A stretch of 64,000 bases of DNA, taken from Nannochloris sp. 'desiccata'. Its lineage: Eukaryota > Chlorophyta > Trebouxiophyceae > Chlorellales > Chlorellaceae. The position numbers and the translations under genes were made by a program. The stretch covers positions 806,001 to 870,000 of the forward strand of contig JAGTXX020000003.1 of the NCBI GenBank assembly GCA_019044685.2, written 5' to 3'. This document shows positions 33,041 through 44,731 of this stretch, piece after piece (the first letter of the stretch is position 1; the number at the start of each line of letters is the position of its first letter). The notes beneath the pieces were generated by a model, which did no database searches, was not told the DNA's origin, and saw only the letters and a list, made by a program, of their open reading frames with translations.

Positions 33041-34750
33041 TTAAGCGGCAATGCCACCAAAACCGCCTGCCAGTGTTAAATGAGCGCAAACAAAAGTATC
33101 CCTTCCAGCCACCATCAACGCAGATCCATCAGCACACCATTTCAAACTAGTCACTTTCATTCCTTGAACAGGCACGTGGGCGCATGATGCGCCATTCGGC
33201 GTCCAGAAATACACTCGACCAGAGGCACATGCAACCGCCAGTCTATGCGGTTGGCTCGGCGCCCATTCTGCTGCCCTGATAGGAGCAGCTTGAATCAACA
33301 CTGATGCTAACTCTAACTTTGAGGAATCCCAGACCCACATTATATTAGGTCTATCATCGCATCGAGTAGCTAAAAAGGCGCCATCAGGGCTCCAGATGGC
33401 AATACTGACGCCGATTTTAGGACTGGGGCGATCCGTCGCAGCACGCGCAGCAGGCAATTTCAACGGCAACTCTGATATAATGTATTGGGAAGTAGAGCTA
33501 TCGGGGATGTCTCCAAGTAAGCTAGCGGGGTTGTCAAGTTGGCCTGCCAACGTGGCGACCGCGGAAGAGCGATGAGGTCCGCCTCGTGCCGAGAGAGGTG
33601 CTTTTCGAGGAGAAGATCTATTATTATTTTCACCACGAGAAGAGTTTGATGGACTCTTCATAGGGCTGGAAGCACGACTTGAAGAGGGGCCACTAGGGCC
33701 ACCACTGCCCATAGCGGGGATAGCCAGCTTGGGTAGATTTTCAGGACGAGAAAAAGCAGTAGGTGGCTTTCTTGGTGACGGTACAGCTCCATTATTTTTT
33801 AAAGCGTCTCTACCTTTAATTGTATTACCATTGTCATGTACACTTCGACCATAGTGTTGTTCTCCATCGAATCTACCGTTTTCTATTTCTTCTTGATAGA
33901 CAAGTACCGAAGCTGGCCCTGTTATGACGTTGGCATGATGAAACCCTGCTAATGCAGTCCAGGTGACGTTGTTTAATACACTCGCATCCTGCTCATAGCT
34001 CCCTACAACCAGAAGCTGACCTGAAGGTGACCATGCGACTGATTTGAAACCTAGACCGTAGCTTGTTCCGTGGTGAATAGCCATGGGTGTGTTGTTATCG
34101 CTGTCAGTGGGGTCGAGGATGCAGAGCAAAGGGCCTTGTGCAGGGGAGTCCCAGCATGCAACGCATGATCCATCAGGAGACCATGAGATGTCTGCTGCGT
34201 CTGTGGTAGGTAAGAGAGAATGGGAAATGAGTTCCCAGCAAGAGGTATCGTATACAGCAAGCCAGTCTTTGCACTCTAGACGCTCTAGAACTGCCAACTG
34301 AGTCCCGTCGGGGCTGAATGCTATACCAGCTTCAGGATGTTTTGGTGGCGGTAAATTGCGGCAATTTTGATCCACAAGAGACCATACTGATAGCTTTACT
34401 TGGAATTCCGCGGTGAGAAGGATATCCTCGCAGCTAGGGCACCACCGAGCATTGCAGATCCCAGCGAGGCCTTCTGTGACGCTGCAATTCCATTCTGAGT
34501 CTACGATGCTGAATACTTGTGCTGTGCCATGGGTATACATTCCACATAAGATGAGTTCACCGCACGGCGACCAGGACAGAGCTTCGATACGGTCAAGACA
34601 GCTGAACAGACCCACAACTGCCAGTGTTTCTACTTCTCTGACAACCAACCGATACTCTTGGGCAAGAGCAATTAGCTTGCCGTCTGGAGAAAAGCATGGT
34701 AAAGGACCTGTAAACACGGCCTTTTCGCTAAAGTCAACTGCTGCTTCCAT
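33041..34750 (-). CDS. WRAP73: WD-repeat protein, WRAP73/WDR8 family
   Basis: A 569-codon single frame. The N-terminus reads FSPDGKLIALAQEYRLVVRE, then LDRIEALSWSPCGELILCGM, and GFKSVAWSPSGQLLVVGSYE...LNNVTWTALAGF, closely following WRAP73 order and spacing. WD units recur to the C-terminus (VSIAIWSPDGAFLATRCDD; IRAAEWAPSQPHRLAVAC). Residues about 320-425 are a Ser/Pro/Arg-rich disordered insert between propeller halves. WRAP73 works with SSX2IP/Msd1 at spindle poles and centrosomes; in algae a basal-body role is plausible (inference). Divergent from the ZUP1-like gene (299 bases between starts). Confidence 0.88.
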   Translation of the reverse strand: MEAAVDFSEKAVFTGPLPCFSPDGKLIALAQEYRLVVREVETLAVVGLFSCLDRIEALSWSPCGELILCGMYTHGTAQVFSIVDSEWNCSVTEGLAGICNARWCPSCEDILLTAEFQVKLSVWSLVDQNCRNLPPPKHPEAGIAFSPDGTQLAVLERLECKDWLAVYDTSCWELISHSLLPTTDAADISWSPDGSCVACWDSPAQGPLLCILDPTDSDNNTPMAIHHGTSYGLGFKSVAWSPSGQLLVVGSYEQDASVLNNVTWTALAGFHHANVITGPASVLVYQEEIENGRFDGEQHYGRSVHDNGNTIKGRDALKNNGAVPSPRKPPTAFSRPENLPKLAIPAMGSGGPSGPSSSRASSPMKSPSNSSRGENNNRSSPRKAPLSARGGPHRSSAVATLAGQLDNPASLLGDIPDSSTSQYIISELPLKLPAARAATDRPSPKIGVSIAIWSPDGAFLATRCDDRPNIMWVWDSSKLELASVLIQAAPIRAAEWAPSQPHRLAVACASGRVYFWTPNGASCAHVPVQGMKVTSLKWCADGSALMVAGRDTFVCAHLTLAGGFGGIAA

Positions 34751-35049
34751 GGCTAGATCTTCTGTTAAAAAGTTATTCTGATTTAGTTTAGAAGAAGAAC
34801 TCGTATCTCTGTGTTCAGGCTCGATCGTCTATTCCTATAAGCTTGCAGTATTTTTTAAAGATTATTTTGATATGCTAGCAGCTAGCTAAGCTTATTATCA
34901 GAACTTCAAGTTCTAATAAAAAGTTGAAAATAACTTCAAGTTGCCAGCAATCTCAGACTGTCACCTGTATTCAATAAATAAAATGATCGAACCAAATGAG
35001 TAGAAAACTAACCCATCTCAAGACAATGCGCTAATAAATAACAAGCAAC

Positions 35050-37059
35050 ATGAAGAGTGAGGAAGATTTGATCGTAGAACTCACGACTGAACTTAGCTCT
35101 CCCGCGGATGCCCATGCACGCTGCCCAATTTGCGGTGTTGCAGTCCCGATATCAGAGCTCCGTGATCACTCCAATGCGCATTTTGCTGCCGAAGATGATG
35201 TGGCAGTGAATCTCATTGATTCTCCTTTGCTTTCAGAAGTCCCAGTGGCCTGCCCTTTATGCGGCCAAATGCTCTCCGTCGACGAAATAGATAGCCATGC
35301 AGTAGCACATTCCATAGAATTGGAGGGCTTAGACGAGCATGCCATAGCTGATGATATTTATTATGCTGAGCTGCGAAAAACCTATGGCTCTCCTGCAATA
35401 CGGGGCGGAGGAACTGGAACGTGCTACATCTGCGGGGAAGCAGGACATTGGGCCCGTGATTGTCCCAAAAATCCCGAGTATATCATTGCACCGGCTCGAG
35501 TTCTACCTCAACCCACCGCTGCAGCTGTAGCTGCAGTTCAACTCCCAGACCCTCAATTTCAACGACCGCCTTTTGACCCCGAGCAAATGCTACGCCTGCT
35601 GGGCCAATGCACCACGAAACAATACCTTCCCAAGGAGTTTTCTACATGTACCACAATGTTGTGTGGCACAGTAGTCCATTTTGGGGGACAGAGATTAGAT
35701 CGATTTTGGGGCTGTGGGTACCGGAATATTCAGATGATCTCAGCACACCTCCTAATAACAGATGAGCTTTCTGCCAAAACTCTATTCTCCGGCAGCCAGT
35801 TTGTCCCTGACATCCCGTCTCTCCAAGCCTGGATTGAGGTAGCCTGGCGAGCAGGGTTTGATTCTGTTGGTGCAGAGCAATTAGAAAGACAACTGCAGGG
35901 CGGTAAAAAATGGATCGGTACGACAGAAGCCGCAGCTTTATTTCGTTACTTTGGGATCCATGCTACCATCATAGACTTTGGCGCTAGTAGTAAAGAAGGT
36001 CTTGGTTTGTATGGGAGTGGAGATTACCTAAACAAACAGCAGCAACAGAAGCCTCCTCAGAGGCATCAAATGTCAATGAATATCATCACTGACGCCACGG
36101 CATCAACCTCCGCTACCGCTGCTAAGGAGGGTAAAAGAGATAGTAGTGAAAGTGCTGAAGCAGGGGAGGTGCATAGCGGAGTAGAATGTGATGTCTGTGG
36201 ATCGTTCCCCATCCAAGGAGAGAGGTTTAAGTCACAGGTGTTGCCTAATTACGATGTATGTAGCCATTGCTTGAAAATTAATCCTGAAATTAACGCTGCT
36301 GCTGGCCCATTTAGTCGTGTTCCTGTCTCGTTACCAGGCAATCTCTCAGAACAGATGCCGAAATCAACGAAAGATGCATCCTATGCGGATCCATTAAAAC
36401 GGGACGCGAGTGCGGCAGCTGCATTAACAAGTGCGCATGCTCTAGGGGTTACTCTCGGTGGCATGGCAGGGCAAGGATTAGCTCTTGGCGATAATAATCG
36501 TAGCACACTAGAGTGTAGCCCTGCTGGGAAGAGTTTGCTACATTGGGTGTGGGAATATTTTTCTCAAGGTGATTTCGCTGCAATAGCAGAAGATCCTGGG
36601 TGCGTTGGCCATGGTACGGATTCCTCTGGTACTACCCAACCCTCTGCTGCTGCCGCTGCTGCTGCCCCTGCTGCTGTACACCCTCTTCCTCCACCTGGCC
36701 TTCATCTGTCCCGTGGTGGGCCTGGTCGGATAGTCAAAACCCACTACACATCACTTTGTCCCCTCTACCTTCAACATGAAGGTCACTCCCGTACAATTAT
36801 CGGTGTGGAAAAGAAAGAAAGGCCAGACGGTACTTTTGAAATTACGTTATTATTGCTGGACCCAGGAGTGCCTCCGCCAGCTCTACACGATGCGTTGGTA
36901 GCAGGGATTAAGTGGCAGAGACTAATAAAAAGAAATGCAGCCACACTTAATAAATTGCAATATCAAGTTCTGTACTGCCCACGTGGAGCGGTACCAGCCA
37001 CCCCGGGAAGTACTCATTATGAAGCGTTGAAAATATTATCAGCTCAGGAGAAACTTTAA
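35050..37059 (+). CDS. ZUP1/UFSP-type cysteine peptidase (C78 family) with multiple zinc fingers
   Basis: A 669-codon single frame. Two C2H2-like fingers (Cys25/Cys28/His40/His44 and Cys68/Cys71/His83/His87) precede a CCHC knuckle CYICGEAGHWARDC (125-138). The C78 peptidase domain begins near 185: FGGQRLDRFWGCGYRNIQM places the nucleophile at Cys222. The His (SRTIIG context, in HEGHSRTII) and Asp (LLLDPG) lie near residues 580-605. Between them is a long insert with CDVCGSFPIQGERFKSQV...CSHC, a ZZ-type zinc finger. ZUP1 cleaves K63-linked ubiquitin chains and UFSP cleaves UFM1; the zinc-finger N-terminus favours a ZUP1-like role, but the CCHC and ZZ modules are unusual. Confidence 0.88.
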   Translation: MKSEEDLIVELTTELSSPADAHARCPICGVAVPISELRDHSNAHFAAEDDVAVNLIDSPLLSEVPVACPLCGQMLSVDEIDSHAVAHSIELEGLDEHAIADDIYYAELRKTYGSPAIRGGGTGTCYICGEAGHWARDCPKNPEYIIAPARVLPQPTAAAVAAVQLPDPQFQRPPFDPEQMLRLLGQCTTKQYLPKEFSTCTTMLCGTVVHFGGQRLDRFWGCGYRNIQMISAHLLITDELSAKTLFSGSQFVPDIPSLQAWIEVAWRAGFDSVGAEQLERQLQGGKKWIGTTEAAALFRYFGIHATIIDFGASSKEGLGLYGSGDYLNKQQQQKPPQRHQMSMNIITDATASTSATAAKEGKRDSSESAEAGEVHSGVECDVCGSFPIQGERFKSQVLPNYDVCSHCLKINPEINAAAGPFSRVPVSLPGNLSEQMPKSTKDASYADPLKRDASAAAALTSAHALGVTLGGMAGQGLALGDNNRSTLECSPAGKSLLHWVWEYFSQGDFAAIAEDPGCVGHGTDSSGTTQPSAAAAAAAPAAVHPLPPPGLHLSRGGPGRIVKTHYTSLCPLYLQHEGHSRTIIGVEKKERPDGTFEITLLLLDPGVPPPALHDALVAGIKWQRLIKRNAATLNKLQYQVLYCPRGAVPATPGSTHYEALKILSAQEKL

Positions 37060-37716
37060 ATTAAAAACCCATGAACGATTTTGTCTTATACCAAGTATAC
37101 ATTGATGCACTATAAGGAAGAGTATTACGTTTTGTCTCTATTTCATTTCCCATTAAAGCAAGCAAACGTTAACCCCAACAGGGTGGGTGGCTTAAGGGAC
37201 CGAGAGAAGCCACCACTGGCAGTGTGACTTCAGGCCACCCCTATTTAATTTCGTTTTGTCAAATATATTTTTATTCAATTTTCAGCCTCATCTTACGTCT
37301 TTCTTGCACTCTGTTCCCAAATTTATGTATCATACTGGGAAGATACATATTTTGCATAAATTATCTATTATCATAGATAATTTGTTAAACAAAGCTAAAA
37401 ACATTTGAGGAAACAGAACCGAATGCAGTGAAGTAAACTCATAGAGAATAAAAAGAAAGTATCTGAAAACAAAGGCACATTCAGATGCAAAAGCAAGAGT
37501 ATTAGTATATGAAAAGCATATTCCTGTTGTTGTTCATCCGAACTCAAGTACCGCTATGCTAGGGAAGCTTCCACCTAGAATCACAGCAACAAAGAAAGTC
37601 AATTTTCGAATGTATCCATTTTGCGATCGTTCAACTATTGATAGATATATGTCTATTACAATCTGGTCGTATTTTACATATCATACATAGATACAAAGGT
37701 TTGTTTGCCTCGATGT
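37060..37716. other. Intergenic, convergent 3' ends
   Basis: About 650 bases, AT-rich. TTACA (TGTAA on the minus strand) near 37675, about 40 bases past the deubiquitinase stop, is a candidate poly(A) signal. No gene seen. Confidence 0.5.
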
Positions 37717-40700
37717 TTAGATGTCATCCATATTGATGTCATCAAGATCATCAAGAGGCAATGCATGCGCTGCCAACGATGGCTGATGCTGTGGGCTCTC
37801 TAACCCTGCTGCATCTTCGGTTGTGCCCATTTCCATACCTTCATCATCATCACCACCGACATCAGCATTAGGAAGGAGGGCAGGGAGTTGTTCTTCATCA
37901 TCATTATCTAATGCAAGGGCTGCAGCGGAACTGCCGACGTCGGCATTCTCTTCATCCCCCTCCTCATTCACCTGCTCCAACGCAGGTAACTGTCCCGATA
38001 CCCTTCTTGGTGTTAACTGCCCTCCGCTACAACTACCATTAAAACCGCCCGTGAACAAATCTATGTCAGGCAAAGTGCCTCCGGCACCATCTTTGCTGAT
38101 ATCGTTTTCCCTTGCAGATTCGATAACCCTTTCGATATCCCCATCCTGCGCTTCAGCACCCCTTCGTCTGTAGAACAATACATACGCAGCAGGTGATCTG
38201 ACTCCATTTGGATTCATTTCAACGACGCTACTATCGTCAAAGGTGTACCACTTGCCGTCGTCAGGCATCCGGCAATACGCAGTGTAATGGCCGCCACCGA
38301 GACCGCCGTAATGGTTACTGACCGCATAAAGATCATATAATGGAGCTGGGGTTGGAGTTTGTAGTTCTGAAAAAGGAGAATTCGATTGCTTGTTGTCCTC
38401 CTCTGTCGCCGTTGTCAACGCTGCTGCTGCTGTATTAGTAGTAGCATTATCACTGATTTTTTCCGCCATTACCCTGGTGCCTCCTTCCCCTATCGGTACC
38501 ACATTTCTCAAATCCAGACCTTGTAAAGGAAAATCTACCTCAGTATCGAGCTTATCACGTGAATATCGAGAATAGGAAAATCTTTTTAAATGGACGACGA
38601 GCACCTCGGGTAACCGCCACAGGTCCAACTTCTTTTCCGCTTGTACGTGCGATTTACACCCTGTACAATACCACGAATCAGATGCATCGAGTTTTTCAGG
38701 TTGAAGGAAGGCATCAACGCAGTCATTCAAGGTAACGGAACGAGGGGGTGCATTGGCAGCGGTGGTGGCGTTCACGGCACTTTCATGAAGAATAGGCGCA
38801 GTCCAGGGAGTTAGATCAAGGAACTCTGCGGCGATCTCATCGCTCCATTCAACTAAAAAGTATAGAGGTTCTTGAACGGAGGCATCACCTAAAGAAGGGG
38901 CGATGGCGATGGCAGGGCGGACTTCTCCATTCGGTTTGGCAAGGATTAAACTCACGCCAGGCTGGGCAGCAGCAGCAGCAGCAGAAGGAGGAGGAGGAGG
39001 TGATTCTGGAGCAGCTGCCGGCATTCCTGTTGAATTAGCAGTAATACCAGCTTGTTTCGATTCGCCATCTACTGCCATATTCTCTACACCATCAACAGCA
39101 GCATCAGCATCAGCAGCAGTGACGTTGGTGTCGGCGGAAAATAAAAAAGGGTCCAGATCAGGAATAGACGCATCATCACTGGGTGCTGTAGAAGTCTCAT
39201 TCACTGCATCAGTCATACCCACATCTTCTTGCTCTTCACGGCCATTTTCAGCAGCAGGAATACCAGTAACAACAGGTTCCTTGCCTTCCAGCATCGGCGT
39301 CGGCTCGGTAGCGGGCTCGGTAGCAGCTCTAGTAATTTTATCAGCAGCACTACTATCTGCTCCTTTAATTAAGATGTTATGATCAACACCTTGTTTAAAA
39401 AATGGCTTCATAAAGCTTGCTACGCCATCTTCTATCATATTGGGAGAGATTAATGCCCAACTACTGCTAAATGTCTTTTGCCGCTCGAGAGCAAGCTCTT
39501 CAACGTGGTGTTGTAGTCGTTCCGCCTGGTCTGCTCCAATTTGATCAGTATCTGTACTTTCAACTGGAGCAGTTGCTTTTGTAGGGAGGTAGAGTACTGT
39601 AGGTACCCCTGCCAAGGTGTATTTTGTTTTATGGAATACAACAATTGGCCTGAATCCACTTTCCGGCCCGTGGCCTTGAGAAGAATTAGAAGAAGAAGTG
39701 CTAGGAGAAAATCGGTAAGCAAGCAAAGTAGCCGGTTTCGTTGAGCTGAACAAGAAAGTAGACTTTACTGGTTCTTTGATAGAACTCACGGGAAGTTTAG
39801 GATCTCTGAAGAGAGTCAATCTCTCAACACCTGTTGATGGACTCCATTGAGCCAACAGCCATTGGTGTTGTGCACTGGTTGCATCCTCCTCCTTCATTTC
39901 GTTCTCTCTCTTATCAATCTCCTTGGTTTCAACACAACAAGCAGCCACTTTCTCTAAGACATCACCAATAGTCCCCGTTTTCATCACTTCAACGGACACT
40001 TGCAACGGTGCTGCGTTGCCTGCTGCGTCCACAATTATCACCGTCAGCGTCCTCGTTATTGGTGTCGGCAGCGGTAATGACAAGTACATAAATGGATCGA
40101 ATTTAACCGATGTACGGCCACAACCAGGGCACCGTAGTGACGATTTATACAGCCCTTGAAAATGATCTACAATAACTGAATCATTTCTCGCTCTATAATT
40201 ATCCCAAGCTTCTGCTGCCAACTCCGAATCTGGTCTCCTGTCGTCGTCTTTTTCTTCAAAATAAGGCTTCACCTGAATCCTATTTAAATCCTCGTGAAGG
40301 CCATCTAATAAAAATGCAAGGAGTTCTTGACTATCTTGTTGTGCATATCCACCAAATTGTGGTGCAAATTTACCTAATTGCCATTTAAAATGCTTCGGAG
40401 AGACATGTCCAACGCTTCCTTGCCATAATTTTCCCATCAAGCCGCCAAAGGCTGCCGCCAATTTTCCACCCAAGCCAAGCGGGTTGTCCCTATTCAAGTC
40501 CGCTCTATAGGCGCCATTCAAGAAAGTACGTATTAATGGCATACTGTGAACTAAACATTGTAAACTACTGTTCATAAAACAGGTGTTGCCGAGGTTTCCA
40601 AGCCCAGCTAACCCCGGACGGCGGTGGTTTGATGGAATGATGGCATCCTCTGCCCAGCTTGGTGCTTTGCTAAAGCTACGGCTGAGAGGGCTACTGCTCA

Positions 40701-42165
40701 AATTTGCAGGGGATGTGCCTAGTTTATACTTTGGACTGAGAGAACCGAGAGGAGTAAGCGAAGGGAGAGTCAGAGCGGTGCTGGTACCGGCTGCCGTTGG
40801 AATTCGAGCAGCAGCGGTAATGGTCGTGGTTGTGGCGGTGCTGTTATTATTTTCGATTGACATTGGCACTGTTGAGGTTGGGGTTTGCATTAACGCCATG
40901 CGTTTGGCTGCTGCTGCAGCTGCTGCCACGTCAGGATGGTCCTTTCTTCGTACGAGGACCGCTTGATGATTTTGAAGCTGTACTCCGACCAGGGTCTTCA
41001 ACATTTTATCTTCCAACTGAAGAGAAAAAAATAGATTGAAAATTAGTGACTAATTAGGGTGTACTAGGGAGAAACTCAGATAAATAACTAAATCAGAGTC
41101 TTTGTGAAAGTATATGAACTATTAATGAAGCATAATCCATGGAACCGAATACTATTAGCGCAATAAAAACAAAATCTAAAGCTCGTACCGTCTGTGGCTC
41201 TCCCGTCATTCCGGGATAGGCAGCAATTTCAAAGTCCTCAATAACTTCAATATCCAACGCAGCAAACACAGCATCCTTCAAGGCAGCTACAGTAGACATT
41301 CTCAAAGCAGGCAACACTGCAGTACGGCCACTATGCTCGTCAACAGCCTTCAAATGCCACTGATCGTGATGCACTTCAAGTCTTCGTTGAATGCCGCCCA
41401 CTGAAATATACTCTCTAGATATCTCTGGGCCTGTACACCCGTACCAATTTTTAAGCAATTGCCACGTGGCTTCATGGAGAATCCAGAAATCTTCCTTTTC
41501 TTTTAATCCAGGGCGTAAGGGGGCAGCAAGGGCAAGTTCTTCGGAAGAGAGGTCTCCTGGGATTGGCGATGGGTCCAACAAGTCGGAACAGTCAATGGGG
41601 CCTGGGCGAGGCTTTTCTTCTTGAATACTATCAGCAAATGCAATTTTTGAGTTGTTGTTATTATTATTTCCTAGAAGTTTGCGCTGCTGGGGGTCGTATG
41701 CGTGGCCTGTATATTCGCACCAAGTAGCAAACCATGTGGCGCTGATTAGGAACACCCGGTCACCGGCTTTTCTTTGGCGTTCATGTTCTCTGCTTTCTGT
41801 GTTGATGACTGCCTCAGCTTGCTGCTGGGGGGTCATTTCTGGGATGACGATTGGCATTATGCTCAAAGGGTCTTCGCTCGCTGCAGACAAAGTAAGAGAT
41901 AAACATAAAATTATTGGACTTCAAAAGTTGATGGTTGATCACTCGAGTCAAACATGCATAATGCCGGTCTTATTCGTCCATGCCATGCATTCTATGAATA
42001 TTATGATTTTTAGTAGTACCTTTTCTAGAAATTTAATTTCTCCTACGAAATAATTCTAGCCATGCCAGCATTTCAACTCGAAATTATACCTGGTGGCGGA
42101 GTAGTATTGTTCGTAATACGATAGAAATAATTGTTACTATAGTGTTGCAAGTTGCGGCGGTACAT
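37717..42165 (-). CDS. Ubiquitin-specific protease with DUSP domain (plant UBP5/8-11-like)
   Basis: Exons 42165-42090, 41880-41189 and 41016-37717 join with consistent phases (introns 209 and 172 bases), 1355 residues. The first exon (25 codons, [12 protein letters not shown]) is inferred from phase and splice sites. A DUSP domain at about 60-190 has [18 protein letters not shown] and [19 protein letters not shown]; a ubiquitin-like segment follows ([20 protein letters not shown]). The USP core carries the Cys box [16 protein letters not shown] (Cys at about 402), the [20 protein letters not shown] box, CPGC/CTGC zinc pairs and the His box [13 protein letters not shown] with DDSSV. Low-complexity acidic inserts split the core and form the tail. 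It removes ubiquitin from proteins; substrates are unknown. Confidence 0.93.
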
Positions 42166-42556
42166 CTTAATATCGATCAAAAGCCAATAATAATGATTTA
42201 TTGGTGCAGCCCAGCAGACGCAGCGGCGGGAAAGGGAGCCTCAGTAGTAAACATCCATCTTAATACATAGAGTTGCTTTCTTTACTCGAAAGCTAGGTCA
42301 GCCGTAGCATCCTACATCGCATCACCTCACCCATTAGCGGGAACCTGGTATGCACTGGGTTCGAAAGCAAGGAAGCTGGTTCAGAGCCACTTACTTGCAA
42401 AGTGCATCTGCCTTGAAACTTCCCAGGGTCTGGGCTTTGGAAATTCTGCTTTTATAAATTGGCCTCCCACCTCATTTTACGACATATCAATTAAAAGTTA
42501 ACCTACATTTTCATTCCAGAGTAATTCAGATTGAACCACTTAACCACCACGTAACA
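42166..42556. other. Divergent promoter region, deubiquitinase and KGG-type gene
   Basis: About 390 bases between divergent starts. It holds the TATA-like element of the downstream stress-protein gene. A GGTTCGAA string near 42357 was checked as a tRNA B-box and not supported. Confidence 0.45.
42452..42458 (+). promoter_or_regulatory. TATA box of the KGG-type stress-protein gene
   Basis: TTATAAA about 100 bases upstream of the ATG at 42557, in a region with pyrimidine-rich DNA after it. It is the best TATA match in this gap. Confidence 0.45.
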
Positions 42557-42949
42557 ATGTCAGGTAAAGAAGGCAACGTGCAGCGTGAGGCCGTCCAGGG
42601 CCAGGAGACTGCCACTGGATTGCAGAAGGAGCAGTTTGGCACTGGAACCGCCGCTCAATCTGAGGCCGGAAAGAAAGGTAAACATCAAATTATTGATCCT
42701 AGGCTGTTACAAATCAATTATCCAAAGTAAATTTGTGGCCACGCTTTTTTCTTCCCTAGGCCGAAACGCTTTTCTGTTTCTTTTTTTCACCATTTCTTTC
42801 TTACCTTGTAACTCATCTACGTTCCGTGTTTTTGTTTGAATGTAGGAGGAGAGCGCGCTAAAGAGCTTGGCGCAGGAATCATGGCCGACCCTAGTGGATT
42901 TGGTCAGAAAGGCGGATCTGCTACCAAGCAGTCTGGGGGCGAAGAGTAA
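42557..42949 (+). CDS. Small hydrophilic KGG/Em-like stress protein
   Basis: Exons 42557-42677 and 42846-42949 join in phase 1 (168-base intron), 74 residues, rich in Gly, Glu, Lys and Gln without Cys or Trp. AGKKGGERAKELG and FGQKGGSATKQSGG repeat a KGG-type motif found in bacterial stress-induced proteins and in plant group 1 LEA (Em) proteins. Such proteins are heat-soluble and disordered and are linked to desiccation or osmotic stress. A TATA element lies about 100 bases upstream. Real gene status is supported by the spliced frame and composition. Confidence 0.75.
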
Positions 42950-44731
42950 ACCCTTTATCGCCTGGAAACTTAATCAGTGTTTCGATGATCTGATGTTCCT
43001 TTGATTTGCTTCTGTTACTTTGTGTCGAAGGTTTTGTGTTGTTTTAACAGCGTGTAAGAAGAGCATCAGAAACAGACCCATACCCTAGAAGTATCCAAAA
43101 AAATAGCCAGGGAGAGAAAATTAAGAGAAAATTCAAGGGGGAAAAAGAAGAAAAATCATGTGCAGAATAATCTTGGTGCATAAAAAGAGAGAGCGCGTGG
43201 CATGTTTAGTAGTAAAAGAGTCGTCTCAACCCATCCACAGTGGGTACAACTGAAAAAGAAAGAAACATCTGCTGTTGTTGTTGTGCTGCTGCTGCTCTAC
43301 TTGAAGCAAAAATAAAAATAAAATCGAAACGTTGAAAATCCAACGGCAAAAGTTGGGGACAGTAAAAAATCAATTATTTGATCGATTGATTCATTCAGTA
43401 TATTCTCGTTCGTTGTTGAAATTGAGGGCAATATATAGGAAGAGACCAAGAGCCACGGTTCATCTATCTCATTTGTTTCAAGAAGAAAGAAAGAATAAGA
43501 ATACTATTATCTATATGTTATCTTCTCAGGTTTTCCCTACATTGAACGAATATTTTTTAATCTCGTTCGTTATATTATGCATGCATGTGGCTGTTCCACT
43601 TGTTAGGTAGCTACGAGGACGAGACCTGGACTAGCATGCTTTGTTTCACATGCTGCCTTGAAGTATTCCTAGTTACGATGCTCTGTTCAGCTATAGCTTG
43701 CATTAGAGAGGTCTTGAAGGGCAGCCCGACAGGCCCGACATAGTGAGCTTCTGTCGTGTCAGAGAGATTGGTGGCGGAAGAAGGGACGAGTAGGGAGAGT
43801 TGAGGAACATTACGGCGGGCACGGAGAGGGGATGCCAGAATTTTATGCCAGGAAGGCCTGTAAAGTGGGAAGCTTCGACGTTAGAGGTTCGGGTTATCAG
43901 ACGGGCGGTGTTAAACTGCTCTTTGATAAATTCTCTTAAAACTTACCGCCAGCTCTTTTCCCGTGTCATCTGAGAGTTCCTATAATATTCATAGTATTGT
44001 CCTACTGTCTGATGGCCGTGCGATCCCCAGCTGCCTTTGTCTGCGCCATGCATTTTTCTGCATCGGGGCAGTAAACGAAATGTTAGTTCAGACCGTCAAG
44101 GTTAACAAACCCGCCTTAAGAAGTGCGATATAATATCCACACTCGCATTGGTGGCTGCAAAGCAAACTATAACCTCGGGACTGCTTCAAACAAGTTGGAT
44201 TTCGGATGACTTATGCTGACACAAGTTCTCACCTTAAGCTGTCTACTTGCGGCCAGGTAAGTCCACCGCTGCAGCAATGAATGCAATGGAAGCAACCTGA
44301 CGACCTTGTAGAACCAGAACGCAAGCAAGCCCTTGTCTTGGTACGTTGCTCAGTTGCATGGCCATCTTTTGTTGGGTGATTCGTAGGGGCTTCGCCCGCT
44401 ACCATGGTGGCCGTTTAACTCGGCCAAATTTAGTTGTAAGCAATAGAACTTGCATTAGTTTACACTCTAATCACGCTTTGGATTGACCTAACTAAGGGTG
44501 GACCCTCTGACTCAGGGCCTCGTATCACTACCCAGCAGATTCCAAATCCTCGCAAATCATCAGAGTATCTTTACAGCCGAGTCTGCACTCCTTTATGAGA
44601 CTAGTAGAGCCAGTGCCATGGATTTAGATAGCTGCACCCTCATGACTAGGTTACGCACTAATCTTCAAAAAGTAACGAAAGAACAGCTGGCAAAGAAGAA
44701 AATGCCAAACAAGAGAGTCAGTGGCGGAGAT
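42950..44731. other. Long non-coding stretch
   Basis: About 1.8 kb with purine-rich DNA at 43080-43330 (3' UTR of the KGG-type gene likely extends here) and a mixed-composition stretch at 43600-44480. No tRNA, repeat array or ORF with recognisable content was found. Confidence 0.45.

Noticed and set aside
42340..42365. tRNA B-box-like GGGTTCGAAAGC
   Set aside because: No matching A-box, acceptor stem or anticodon arm could be folded around it.
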